Source: Faecalibacterium sp. (GTDB lineage Bacteria > Bacillota > Clostridia > Oscillospirales > Ruminococcaceae). From it: DNA of 9,405 bases. The notes under the pieces are model-generated. The model was not told the origin of the DNA, ran no database searches, and saw only the letters and a program-made list of their open reading frames with translations. The DNA lies in assembly GCA_020025795.1 (NCBI GenBank), contig JAHHRK010000060.1:1-9405 (forward strand), in the 5' to 3' direction. Of the stretch, positions 1 through 6,288 are shown piece by piece (the stretch's first letter is position 1; the number at the start of each line of letters is the position of its first letter). A program made the position numbers and the translations under genes.

Positions 1-624
1 GCAGAAATCCGCGCAGCAGGCGGCGAAGTGCTGGCTGTGCCCTGCGATATTTCCGATTCCAAGCAGTGCGCTGAGGCTGTGGCAAAGACCGTAGAAACCT
101 TTGGCACCGTGGACGCTCTGGTCAACAACGCAGGCGTTCTGGACAGCGGCCTGGAAGGCATCGACATCGTTTCCGATGCAACTATCGACCGCCTGATCGA
201 CATCAACACCAAGGGCACCCTGTACATGACCCGTGAAGTTGCGAAGATCCTGCTGCCCAAGAAGAGCGGCTCTATCGTCAACGTTTCCAGCGTTGCAGGC
301 CACTGCGGCAACGGCGGCGCAGCTTACGCTTCCAGTAAGGCAGCCGTTATCGGTCTGACCAAGAACGTGGCAATGCGCTGCGCAACCGAGAACGTCCGCT
401 GCAACGTTGTCTGCCCCGGCAACGTGGTGACCCCCATGACCACCACCCTGGACCCCAGCAAGCTGGATGCCAAGATGATGGGCGCAATGCGTCCCCACGC
501 AGACCTGTCTCTGCCGTTCTCTCAGCCGGAAGAAGTGGCAAACCTGCTGCTGTTCCTGGCTTCGGACGAGTCCACCGCAATTACCGGCCAGGTAATCGTG
601 ATCGACCACGGCGCAGACCTGTAA
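1..624 (+). CDS. Short-chain dehydrogenase/reductase (SDR), 5' end outside the window
   Basis: NAD(P)-dependent oxidoreductase of the classical SDR family, probably cytosolic; the substrate cannot be read from the sequence. The frame is open from base 1, and 207 residues are visible. A full classical SDR is about 250 residues, so roughly 45 N-terminal residues, including the TGxxxGxG nucleotide-binding loop, lie upstream. Counting from the first visible codon: the NNAG structural motif is at 42-45, the active-site Asn at 69 (DIN), the catalytic Ser at 97 (NVSS), Tyr 109 and Lys 113 (YASSK), and the CPG turn at 138-140 is followed by VVTPM. The end (TGQVIVIDHG) is typical of FabG/gluconate 5-dehydrogenase-like members. 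Asn is written AAC and Lys AAG almost throughout, a stronger bias than in the next genes, suggesting high expression. A terminator follows directly, so it closes its operon. Family certain; reaction unknown. Confidence 0.93.
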   Translation, partial: AEIRAAGGEVLAVPCDISDSKQCAEAVAKTVETFGTVDALVNNAGVLDSGLEGIDIVSDATIDRLIDINTKGTLYMTREVAKILLPKKSGSIVNVSSVAGHCGNGGAAYASSKAAVIGLTKNVAMRCATENVRCNVVCPGNVVTPMTTTLDPSKLDAKMMGAMRPHADLSLPFSQPEEVANLLLFLASDESTAITGQVIVIDHGADL

Positions 625-644
625 TCCAATCCAATCAAAAAAGC

Positions 645-688
645 AAAAGCACCTGCTGTTCGTCTGGTACGGATGGCAGGTGCTTTTT
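645..688 (+). terminator. Rho-independent terminator of the first SDR gene
   Basis: A perfect 12-bp inverted repeat, AAAAGCACCTGC (645-656) against GCAGGTGCTTTT (676-687), ends in a T-run at 684-688. In RNA the stem can continue inward through G-U pairs (657-662 with 670-675), leaving a loop at 663-669. It lies 20 bases after the SDR stop codon and should separate this gene from the aldo/keto reductase. Confidence 0.88.
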
Positions 689-809
689 ATCTTGTGCAGC
701 TGCGCTGCTTTTGTGTCGGCCGAAAACAGTGCGCATGGCAGGGCAAGGCACTTTTTGGCAGCGCATTTGCATAAAAAATGCAGGAAAGTGATTCAACTAT
801 CCAAAATTA

Positions 810-818
810 TGGTATAAT
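810..818 (+). promoter_or_regulatory. Extended -10 promoter for the aldo/keto reductase gene
   Basis: A consensus TATAAT at 813-818 is preceded by TGG at 810-812, an extended -10 (TGn) element. No good -35 box sits 16-18 bases upstream; the bases near 789-795 (TGATTCA) match it poorly. The start codon is about 60 bases downstream. The rest of the 255-base gap (689-809) holds no ORF with coding character; I see only a short GCAT/ATGC inverted repeat near 768-782. Confidence 0.65.
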
Positions 819-879
819 CAATCCAAGATTTGTGGAAATGGTGCCGGTCACAGCCGGTTCTGGATAGGAGGAAGAAAGC

Positions 880-1887
880 ATGGAATATCGTATTTTGGGA
901 AAAACCGGTCTGAAAATTTCCCATTTGGGTCTGGGCGGCATTCCCATTCAGCGCATTGATGCCGAGGGTACGCGCACGCTGATTCAGCAGATGGTGGAAA
1001 AGGGCATCAATTATATTGATACCGCACGCGGCTACACCGTCAGCGAGGAATATCTGGGCTACGCTTTAGAGGGCGTGCGTGATAAGTTTGTACTGGCTAC
1101 CAAGAGTATGTCACGGGATAAAGCCAGCATGGAGCGGGATATTGGCATCAGCTGCAAAAATTTGCGCACCGATTATATTGATTTGTATCAGGTACATAAT
1201 CCCAGCCTGAAAGAGTTGGAGCAGGTGGTTGCGCCGGGTGGCGCACTGGAAGCCCTTTTGGAAGCGCGCAGCGCCGGAAAAATCGGCCACATTGGCCTGA
1301 CTGCCCACTCGCTGGAAGTGTTTGAAAAAGCGCTGACCTACGACTGGGTGGAAACCATCATGTTCCCGTATAATATCGTGGAAAATCAGGGTGAAGAACT
1401 GATACATCGTGCCGCACAGCAGAATGTTGGCTTTATCGTGATGAAGCCGCTGGCCGGTGGCGCAATTGAAAATGCAACCCTGGCAATGCGTTATCTGAAC
1501 CAGTGCCCGGACGTAAGCGTGGTGATTCCCGGCATGGCAGACGCAGCCGAGCTGGAGCAAAACCTGGCTGCTATGGCAGATACCAGCCCCCTGACCCAGC
1601 AGGAACTGGACGAAATGGACAAGATTCGCCGCAGCCTGGGCACCCAGTTCTGCCGCCGCTGCAACTATTGTGCACCCTGTACGGTAGGCATCCCGATTCC
1701 CAGTGTGTTTTTGATGCAGGGCTACCTGACCCGTTATAATCTGGAGGATTGGGCACGCCAGCGCTACGCAACCCTGGGCGCAAAAGCGTCTGACTGTATT
1801 CAGTGCGGCGCCTGCGAAACGCGCTGCCCGTATCATCTGCCCATCCGCGAAATGCTGAAAAAAGCAGCCCAGCAGTTTGGCGAATAA
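880..1887 (+). CDS. Aldo/keto reductase with C-terminal 4Fe-4S ferredoxin domain
   Basis: A 335-residue cytosolic oxidoreductase with an AKR (TIM-barrel) domain at about 1-255 and a cysteine-rich Fe-S domain at 256-335. The AKR catalytic tetrad is visible: Asp47 and Tyr52 (DTARGY), Lys75 (ATKS), His106 (QVHN). NADPH-pocket features follow, such as the MKPLAGG segment at 188-194 and VIPGM at 215-219. The Fe-S domain has C258-C261-C264-C267 (CX2CX2CX2C), then a ferredoxin motif C306-C309-C312-C316-Pro (CX2CX2CX3CP). This architecture is known in the COG1453-type reductases of anaerobes; it implies electron exchange with a ferredoxin-like partner, but the substrates are largely undefined. The ATG has an AGGAGG site at 866-871, spaced 8 bases. 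It has its own promoter and no close partner, so it is probably monocistronic. Family and architecture are clear; physiological role is not. Confidence 0.95.
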   Translation: MEYRILGKTGLKISHLGLGGIPIQRIDAEGTRTLIQQMVEKGINYIDTARGYTVSEEYLGYALEGVRDKFVLATKSMSRDKASMERDIGISCKNLRTDYIDLYQVHNPSLKELEQVVAPGGALEALLEARSAGKIGHIGLTAHSLEVFEKALTYDWVETIMFPYNIVENQGEELIHRAAQQNVGFIVMKPLAGGAIENATLAMRYLNQCPDVSVVIPGMADAAELEQNLAAMADTSPLTQQELDEMDKIRRSLGTQFCRRCNYCAPCTVGIPIPSVFLMQGYLTRYNLEDWARQRYATLGAKASDCIQCGACETRCPYHLPIREMLKKAAQQFGE

Positions 1888-1904
1888 GGCGGACGCAGAC
1901 AATT

Positions 1905-1929
1905 AAAAAGGAAAGAAACTGCCTTTTTT
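1905..1929 (+). terminator. Weak possible terminator after the aldo/keto reductase gene
   Basis: AAAAAGG (1905-1911) can pair with CCTTTTT (1922-1928), with a 10-base loop and a T-run at 1924-1929. Only two G-C pairs support the stem, so it would be a poor terminator. It sits between the reductase stop codon and the next promoter, the expected place. Confidence 0.3.
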
Positions 1930-1930
1930 C

Positions 1931-1950
1931 GACAGCGAATGTTCGTTGTC
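1931..1950. promoter_or_regulatory. Dyad overlapping the -35 box, candidate operator
   Basis: A 20-base dyad centred on 1940/1941 pairs GACAGCGAA (1931-1939) with TTCGTTGTC (1942-1950); 8 of 9 arm positions are exact complements and one is a G/T. The two-base centre is too short for an RNA hairpin, so it fits a DNA operator better, of the size bound by a TetR-type dimer. The right arm covers the first five bases of the -35 element of the next promoter, a position suited to repression. No candidate repressor gene is in the window next to it. Confidence 0.45.
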
Positions 1951-1974
1951 AAAGAAGGTTCCGTATGTTAAAAT
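1946..1974 (+). promoter_or_regulatory. SigA-type promoter for the hydrolase gene
   Basis: TTGTCA (1946-1951) and TAAAAT (1969-1974) each match the consensus in five of six positions and are separated by exactly 17 bases. TGT at 1966-1968 adds an extended -10. The start codon of the hydrolase gene is 37 bases after the -10 box. Confidence 0.72.
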
Positions 1975-2011
1975 GTTTGAGTAATAACATTTTCCAGAAA
2001 GAGGATTTGCC

Positions 2012-2992
2012 ATGGAAACAACGCAATTTACATTCCCGTCACAGGACGGAAAAACCATCCTGCATGCAGTGCGGTGGTCGCCCGATGACGGCAAATATAC
2101 TGCGATTCTGCAAATCACACACGGCATGGTGGAGTATGTGGAGCGCTATGCGCCGTTTGCAAAATACCTGACCGACCGTGGTTTTCTTGTGGTCGGCCAT
2201 GATCACCTGGGCCACGGCAATTCGGTGGCTGGCAAGGCAGAATATGGCTTTTTTGCCGAAAAGAACCCCAGCGATGTGCTGGTAGCGGATATGCATCAGC
2301 TGCGCGAGAAAACCCAGAAAGAAAATCCAGACCTGCCGTATTTCATGCTGGGCCACAGCATGGGCTCGTTTATGCTGCGCAAGTATCTGGCTTTGCACGG
2401 CAAAGGCGTTTCCGGCGCGATCATCATGGGCACCGGCTATATCAGCGCAGGAAAAAATGCGTTGGGTCTGGCTGTGGTCAATGCCATGACAGCTGTGCTG
2501 GGCAGCCATCATCGCAGCCCGTTGGTGCAGAAAATGATTTACGGACCGTCTTATCATGGATTTGATACCACAGGCGAAAAACCAGAAAGAAGCTGGCTGA
2601 GCCGCGATGTGGAAATGGTCAAGAAATACTATTCCGAGCCGCGCTGCACCTTTACCTTTACGCTGAACGGCTTCAAAGGTTTGTTTGAAGCAGCACAGTT
2701 TGCCTGCAAAGAAGAAAACATCGCCAAAATCCCGAAGGAGCTGCCCATTCTGCTCACGTCCGGCGGCTGCGATCCTGTGGGCGATTTGGGCGTAGGCGTG
2801 GAAAAGGTCCATCAGCTGTACCGCGAAGCTGGCATTGAGGATTTGGACTGCATCATCTATGAAGGCGGCCGCCACGAGATCTTGAACGAGATCAACCGGG
2901 AACAGGTCTTTTCCGATCTGTATGTCTGGATGGCAACCCATGTGGAGCAAATCGAAGGCTTGCGCCACTTTCCGCAGGTAGAAGAACTGTAA
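2012..2992 (+). CDS. Alpha/beta hydrolase, monoacylglycerol lipase/lysophospholipase-like
   Basis: A 326-residue serine hydrolase of the Hydrolase_4 / PldB-like (COG2267) group, which cleaves ester bonds in monoacylglycerols, lysophospholipids or similar small acyl esters. The fold markers appear in order: oxyanion-hole HGM at 37-39, DHLGHG at 64-69, nucleophile elbow GHSMG with Ser116, acid Asp254 in the DPVGD segment (254-258), and catalytic His288 in GGRHE. A cap region lies at about 140-235. There is no signal peptide or membrane segment, so it should be cytosolic. The ATG follows a GAGG site at 2001-2004 with 7-base spacing and a well-formed promoter with a possible operator. The small zinc-ribbon gene begins 20 bases after its stop and is probably co-transcribed. 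The length is usual for the family; the true substrate is unknown. Confidence 0.92.
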   Translation: METTQFTFPSQDGKTILHAVRWSPDDGKYTAILQITHGMVEYVERYAPFAKYLTDRGFLVVGHDHLGHGNSVAGKAEYGFFAEKNPSDVLVADMHQLREKTQKENPDLPYFMLGHSMGSFMLRKYLALHGKGVSGAIIMGTGYISAGKNALGLAVVNAMTAVLGSHHRSPLVQKMIYGPSYHGFDTTGEKPERSWLSRDVEMVKKYYSEPRCTFTFTLNGFKGLFEAAQFACKEENIAKIPKELPILLTSGGCDPVGDLGVGVEKVHQLYREAGIEDLDCIIYEGGRHEILNEINREQVFSDLYVWMATHVEQIEGLRHFPQVEEL

Positions 2993-3012
2993 TCGGAAAT
3001 GGGGTATTTCTT

Positions 3013-3258
3013 ATGAAATGTCCGTATTGCAATCGAGAAATGATTTTAGGAAATCTATATGCACCTTCAGGCAGAGCTGTATTTTGGCTGCCTTTTGGTA
3101 CAGAACTGGATGGATGGGCTCTTACACACAAGTGGATTGAAGATAAAAAAGGTTTTGTTTTGGATGATGCTTCTAAAATTGGTTTTATATCCAAAAGCAA
3201 ACCGGAAAGTCATTATTGTCCAGATTGCGAAATCGTGATATCAAAGAAAGCCGACTGA
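3013..3258 (+). CDS. Small zinc-ribbon protein (DUF6487-like)
   Basis: An 81-residue protein with a CPYC knuckle at 3-6 and a second CPDC knuckle at 69-72, the spacing of a two-knuckle zinc ribbon with a long insert. The insert has aromatic and glycine-rich stretches (FWLPFGTELDGW, 24-35). It resembles small proteins grouped as DUF6487, from memory of the family pattern; their function is unknown. No signal peptide or membrane helix is visible. The start lies 20 bases after the hydrolase stop with only a poor ribosome site (GGGG at 3001-3004), so translation may depend on the upstream gene. By my count it is about 38% GC, clearly lower than the surrounding genes, with many AT-ending codons, which suggests later acquisition. 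A strong bidirectional terminator follows. Coding status is supported by the paired CxxC motifs and the neat fit between stop codon and terminator. Confidence 0.78.
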   Translation: MKCPYCNREMILGNLYAPSGRAVFWLPFGTELDGWALTHKWIEDKKGFVLDDASKIGFISKSKPESHYCPDCEIVISKKAD

Positions 3259-3269
3259 TACGAAAAGTA

Positions 3270-3311
3270 AAAAAGCTGCGCCCAGGTAAAACGACCTGAG
3301 CGCAGCTTTTT
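3270..3311. terminator. Bidirectional terminator between convergent genes
   Basis: AAAAAGCTGCGC (3270-3281) pairs perfectly with GCGCAGCTTTTT (3300-3311). After one C/A mismatch (3282/3299) the stem continues with CAGGT/ACCTG (3283-3287 with 3294-3298) around a 6-base loop. A-run and T-run at the two ends allow termination of both the plus-strand zinc-ribbon transcript and the minus-strand MATE transcript. Confidence 0.9.
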
Positions 3312-3351
3312 CATTTATAAATCACGCATGAACGACAAAAACACGTTTTAC

Positions 3352-4710
3352 TTAAGCGGCGGATTGTTCGCGCTTTTTCAAAATCTTGGGGGTAATGAAC
3401 AGATGTACCGGCATGGATACCGAGAATGCGATGATGTCGGAAATCGGCTCCGCAAAGAAAATGGACGAAGCACCAAAGAATACCGGCAGCAGGAACAGCG
3501 CCACAAAGTAGACCGCCTTGCGCCAGGTGGAAAGGGTTAGCGCCCACTTTACCTGCCCCATGCCCGTGAAGCCGTCCACAATGGCGTACTGTGCACCCAG
3601 CGGAATGGCAAACAGCGTGCAGATGCGAATTGCGTGGCAGGTTTGCGCATTCAAAGCGGCGTCGCCGGTAAACAGGCTGACAAACAGCGGTCCGGCCACA
3701 CGCGCCAAAACAAACAAAATTGCCGTATAACCCATGCACATGCAAAGGATGTACTTTTGCGCTGCACGCACACGATTGGTCTGGCGGGCACCGAAGTTGT
3801 AGCTCAAAATGCACTGGGTTCCGGCGCTGATGCCGCCCAAAGGCATTGTCATCACCAGCATAAAGCTCTGTACAATGGTGTTGATGGTGACCAGCGTATC
3901 GCCCTGCGCACCGCCGTGTTTTTGCAGCAGCGCGTTCATGGCGATAATCATGATGTTGTCTACGGCGATGATGATAAAGGGAGTAAATCCCATGGTCAAA
4001 ACGCGGCGCATAATTGTGCGGTCATAGCCGCCGAAGGAGATCTTGATGTCGGCTTTCTTCAGCAGGAAAACCAGAACAAAGGTTGCGCTGCCTGCCTGGC
4101 TGAGCACAGTAGCAATCGCTGCGCCGCGCACGCCCATGTCGAATCCGTAAATAAAAATCGGGTCTAGAATAATGTTCAGAATTGCACCCAGCATCACAGA
4201 GCACATACCGGTTTTGGCGTAGCCCTGCGCAATGACGAACTGATACAAACCGATGGAGAGCAGTGCAAAAAAGGTGCCGCTGACGTAAACGGTAAAGTAA
4301 GCGTCGGCGTAAGGGTAGATGGCATCGCTTGCACCGAACAGCCGAAGCATGGGCTGCTTGAACGTCAGCGCAGCGATTGTGACCAGAACCGAAACACCGC
4401 ACAGCATGACAAAGCAGTTTGCCAGGATTTTTTCGGCTTTGGTGCGGTTGCCTTCGCCCAAGGCAATGCCCAAAAGCGGCGAACCGCCTACGCCGATCAA
4501 AAACGCAAATGCGCCGATCATAGTAACAATGGGACCGCACACGCCCACGCCTGCCAGCGAAAGATCGCCAACTGTGGGGATGTTACCTACGAACATACGG
4601 TCTACGATGCTGTACAGCACGCTGACGAACTGCGCCAGCATACTGGGAATTGCAATTTTGAAAACCAGGCGGGAGATTTTCTCGCTGCCCAGATGATTTG
4701 TTGAACCCAT
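3352..4710 (-). CDS. MATE family efflux transporter
   Basis: A 452-residue inner-membrane antiporter of the multidrug and toxin extrusion family (COG0534), which exports cationic drugs or other small molecules using a Na+ or H+ gradient. The length and the two-lobe arrangement of about 12 hydrophobic segments fit: the first lobe spans about 14-218 and the second about 235-441. The N-terminal segment (ISRLVFKIAIPSMLAQF, 12-28, then VDRMFVG, 36-42) and the NIILDPIFIYGFDMGVRGAAIAT signature (179-201) are typical of MepA/NorM-like members; the equivalent start of lobe two has FTPFIIIAVDNIMI (242-255). The ATG follows GAGG (4719-4722 on the plus numbering) by 8 bases. It has its own promoter and is isolated by terminators on both sides, so it is probably monocistronic. 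The substrate cannot be deduced; no regulator of the MarR or TetR type is adjacent. Confidence 0.95.
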   Translation of the reverse strand: MGSTNHLGSEKISRLVFKIAIPSMLAQFVSVLYSIVDRMFVGNIPTVGDLSLAGVGVCGPIVTMIGAFAFLIGVGGSPLLGIALGEGNRTKAEKILANCFVMLCGVSVLVTIAALTFKQPMLRLFGASDAIYPYADAYFTVYVSGTFFALLSIGLYQFVIAQGYAKTGMCSVMLGAILNIILDPIFIYGFDMGVRGAAIATVLSQAGSATFVLVFLLKKADIKISFGGYDRTIMRRVLTMGFTPFIIIAVDNIMIIAMNALLQKHGGAQGDTLVTINTIVQSFMLVMTMPLGGISAGTQCILSYNFGARQTNRVRAAQKYILCMCMGYTAILFVLARVAGPLFVSLFTGDAALNAQTCHAIRICTLFAIPLGAQYAIVDGFTGMGQVKWALTLSTWRKAVYFVALFLLPVFFGASSIFFAEPISDIIAFSVSMPVHLFITPKILKKREQSAA

Positions 4711-4755
4711 ACCTCACACCTCGCTCCAACACCAGTAAATATCCAGCGAGAATCT

Positions 4756-4783
4756 ATTATACGCGGAAACGAAAAAAATACAA
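4756..4783 (-). promoter_or_regulatory. Promoter for the MATE gene
   Basis: Read on the minus strand, a perfect TATAAT -10 box lies at 4756-4761. A weak -35 (TTGTAT, 4778-4783) stands 16 bases upstream, and the spacer includes a run of six T. The start codon is 45 bases downstream of the -10. The -10 box is strong evidence; the -35 is marginal. Confidence 0.65.
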
Positions 4784-4802
4784 GTAATTTGGACATTTCA
4801 AA

Positions 4803-4845
4803 CAAAAAATCCGTGCCGCAGATTGTTTTGACCTGTGGCACGGAT
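4803..4845 (-). terminator. Rho-independent terminator of the MFS gene
   Basis: ATCCGTGCC (4809-4817) pairs with GGCACGGAT (4837-4845). The stem continues through one G/T and CAG/CTG (4819-4821 with 4833-4835), leaving an 11-base loop. On the minus strand the hairpin is followed by a T-run (plus-strand A at 4804-4809), so it ends transcripts coming from the MFS transporter gene. It lies about 90 bases past that stop codon. Confidence 0.87.
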
Positions 4846-4936
4846 GGTAGATATGTTACAGTTTGTTGCTTAAGATGCGGATGACGCATTCGTTTGCGGT
4901 GTGATCTGGGTTACGAAAACTGCATCCAGCAAGAGG

Positions 4937-6196
4937 TCAGTTTCCGGGTTCGGCGGCAGATTCCGTGGATTGAGCAAGGTAAATGGGGAAAATATCCCGG
5001 CGGACACGCCAGATCGTCAGCCAGCCAAAGATAATATCCACAAGTGCGCACAGCGAAATGCAGATGGGATAAGGGAAAAGCTCGCCCAGCAAACCAACGC
5101 ACAAGGTCAGCACAAAGCAGACGGCCCCGAAGAAAATATTTTGGAACGCATTCAAGCGGGCACGCATGGTGTCTGGAATGTAACTCTGGATGGCGGCTTC
5201 ACGGGTGGTGGCGCTGTTGATGCCCAAAAATCCGCAGAAAAAACGGTTCGCCAGCATCAACGGATAGGGAATCCACAGCAGACACAGGTCCATCACGGCG
5301 TAGGTCTGCTGAATCAAAAACACAAAGCCGTACTGCTTTTCCTTGGGAATCTTGACCCGATAGTGGAAAAATCCGCCCAGGCTGCGACCCAAAAACTCCG
5401 CCACCGAAAACATGGCGTACATTGCCGCACTCAATCCGGGCGTGGAACGGAAAAATGCTACCAGCAGCGGAGAACTGCCTTGCCCGATGCCGCCGGTCAC
5501 CGCGCTGTGCAGGAAAATATTTGCGATACCGCGTTCCTGCTTCAAGTAGGCCAGACCGTCTTTCAAATCCTGCCACCACAGCCCCAAGGAAAACGAATGG
5601 TTCTCCATGCGGTTTTCTTCCTGAATGGAAATATTGCTTTCAATGGCGGCGGCAATCAGCGAAAGGCCACCCTGAATCAGCAGGATACCACCTACACCCA
5701 GATGGTCCATCATCACCGCTGCCAGCGGAGCCATGACTACATACACCACCGGGTACAGCATGGAAGAAATGGTGTAGCCTTTGTGTTCCATGCCTGCGGG
5801 GATTAAGTTGGGGAAGATGCTGTTGTATACCAGCGAGTCGAAGCTGCCAAGACACGCCAGCTGCAGAGAAAAAAACAGATATCCAATGTAGGAGAACGGA
5901 TACCGCAGCAAAAACAAGCCGCCCAGCGCGTATAAAATACCGTTCGTTGCATCGCCCAGCACCAGAAACGGCTTGCGCGGCAAGCGGTCCAGCCAGGGTG
6001 CAGCCAGCAGCGGGATGAAAATGTTTGGTATAAACTGAATCGCCAGCGATAAGGCCGCAGCCAGCGTGCTGCCGGTTTTGTCAAATACCAGAAAGGAAAG
6101 CGCAAAGTTTCCGGCCACTGCACCAGCCGCACCCAGTACGGTAGCAACCGTCAGCAGAGTATAGTTTTTGGTCCATAGGGTTTGCCTGTTTTGCAT
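4937..6196 (-). CDS. MFS transporter
   Basis: A 419-residue integral membrane protein of the major facilitator superfamily, closest in pattern to the MFS_3 (macrolide/secretion-type exporter) group. It has about 12 hydrophobic segments, with the conventional loop-2/3 motif A as DRLPRK (70-75) after the second helix, a central hydrophilic loop with charged residues at about 188-225, and the PDTMRARLNAFQN element (341-353) seen in this group between helices 10 and 11. Such proteins usually export drugs, siderophores or peptides by proton antiport; the substrate is not readable here. The ATG is preceded by TGAGGTGA (6203-6210, minus strand), giving a good ribosome site. It lies directly downstream of the XRE-TPR regulator, 92 bases away and in the same direction, which makes it the best candidate target of that regulator. 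The C-terminal tail (AQSTESAAEPGN) is polar and uninformative. Confidence 0.92.
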   Translation of the reverse strand: MQNRQTLWTKNYTLLTVATVLGAAGAVAGNFALSFLVFDKTGSTLAAALSLAIQFIPNIFIPLLAAPWLDRLPRKPFLVLGDATNGILYALGGLFLLRYPFSYIGYLFFSLQLACLGSFDSLVYNSIFPNLIPAGMEHKGYTISSMLYPVVYVVMAPLAAVMMDHLGVGGILLIQGGLSLIAAAIESNISIQEENRMENHSFSLGLWWQDLKDGLAYLKQERGIANIFLHSAVTGGIGQGSSPLLVAFFRSTPGLSAAMYAMFSVAEFLGRSLGGFFHYRVKIPKEKQYGFVFLIQQTYAVMDLCLLWIPYPLMLANRFFCGFLGINSATTREAAIQSYIPDTMRARLNAFQNIFFGAVCFVLTLCVGLLGELFPYPICISLCALVDIIFGWLTIWRVRRDIFPIYLAQSTESAAEPGN

Positions 6197-6202
6197 CGAA
6201 AA

Positions 6203-6265
6203 TCACCTCACAGCAAAAGTATAACATGAGGTTGCGGTCAAAAACAGAGTGCTGTTTTGGGACAT
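6203..6265 (-). other. Possible micro-ORF of 20 residues between regulator and MFS gene
   Basis: An ATG at 6265-6263 opens a 20-codon frame that ends in TGA at 6203-6205, inside the ribosome site of the MFS gene. The product begins MSQNST, has a moderately hydrophobic middle and ends FAVR. It lies directly after an RRNPP-like regulator gene, where peptide pheromone genes of such regulators are often found. Against it: there is only a poor ribosome site (GGA before AAA), the N-terminus lacks the positive charges of an export signal, and a 20-codon frame can occur by chance. Confidence 0.15.
6218..6226 (-). promoter_or_regulatory. Candidate extended -10 promoter for the MFS gene
   Basis: On the minus strand TATACT (6218-6223) is preceded by TGT (6224-6226), an extended -10 element. 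No convincing -35 lies 16-18 bases upstream, as expected if an activator or the TGn motif compensates. The predicted transcript would have a short leader of about 15 bases that still contains the whole ribosome site. Confidence 0.42.
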
Positions 6266-6283
6266 TTTTCCGGAAAAAACAGC
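6251..6283. promoter_or_regulatory. Nested inverted repeats upstream of the MFS promoter
   Basis: A perfect 14-base palindrome, TTTTTCCGGAAAAA (6265-6278), lies inside a wider inverted repeat, GCTGTTTT (6251-6258) and AAAACAGC (6276-6283). The palindrome centre is about 60 bases upstream of the MFS start predicted from its -10 box, a usual activator position. It is also just after the stop codon of the regulator gene, so the outer repeat could act as a weak terminator instead. Confidence 0.45.
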
Positions 6284-6288
6284 TTTAG

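Noticed and set aside
1111..1902. A 263-codon open frame on the minus strand
   Set aside because: It is antisense to the aldo/keto reductase with its intact tetrad and Fe-S cysteines, and is typical of shadow frames in GC-moderate coding DNA.
2039..2968. A 309-codon open frame on the minus strand
   Set aside because: It is antisense to the alpha/beta hydrolase, which has a complete catalytic triad, its own promoter and ribosome site. The antisense product shows no family.
4846..4936. The stretch between the MFS stop and its terminator as a site for a small RNA or gene
   Set aside because: No promoter, ribosome site or conserved-looking structure is visible; it reads as a 3' untranslated region.
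4870..5010. An open reading frame on the minus strand that runs past the MFS stop in another frame and could be a frameshifted C-terminal tail
   Set aside because: The tail has no recognisable family feature, the MFS protein already has normal length and all its helices, and an open stretch of this size is expected by chance.
4901..5806. A 301-codon open frame on the plus strand
   Set aside because: It is antisense to the MFS gene, whose transmembrane pattern and motif A are convincing. The antisense product is rich in His, Gln and Arg with no domain, and it lacks a ribosome site.
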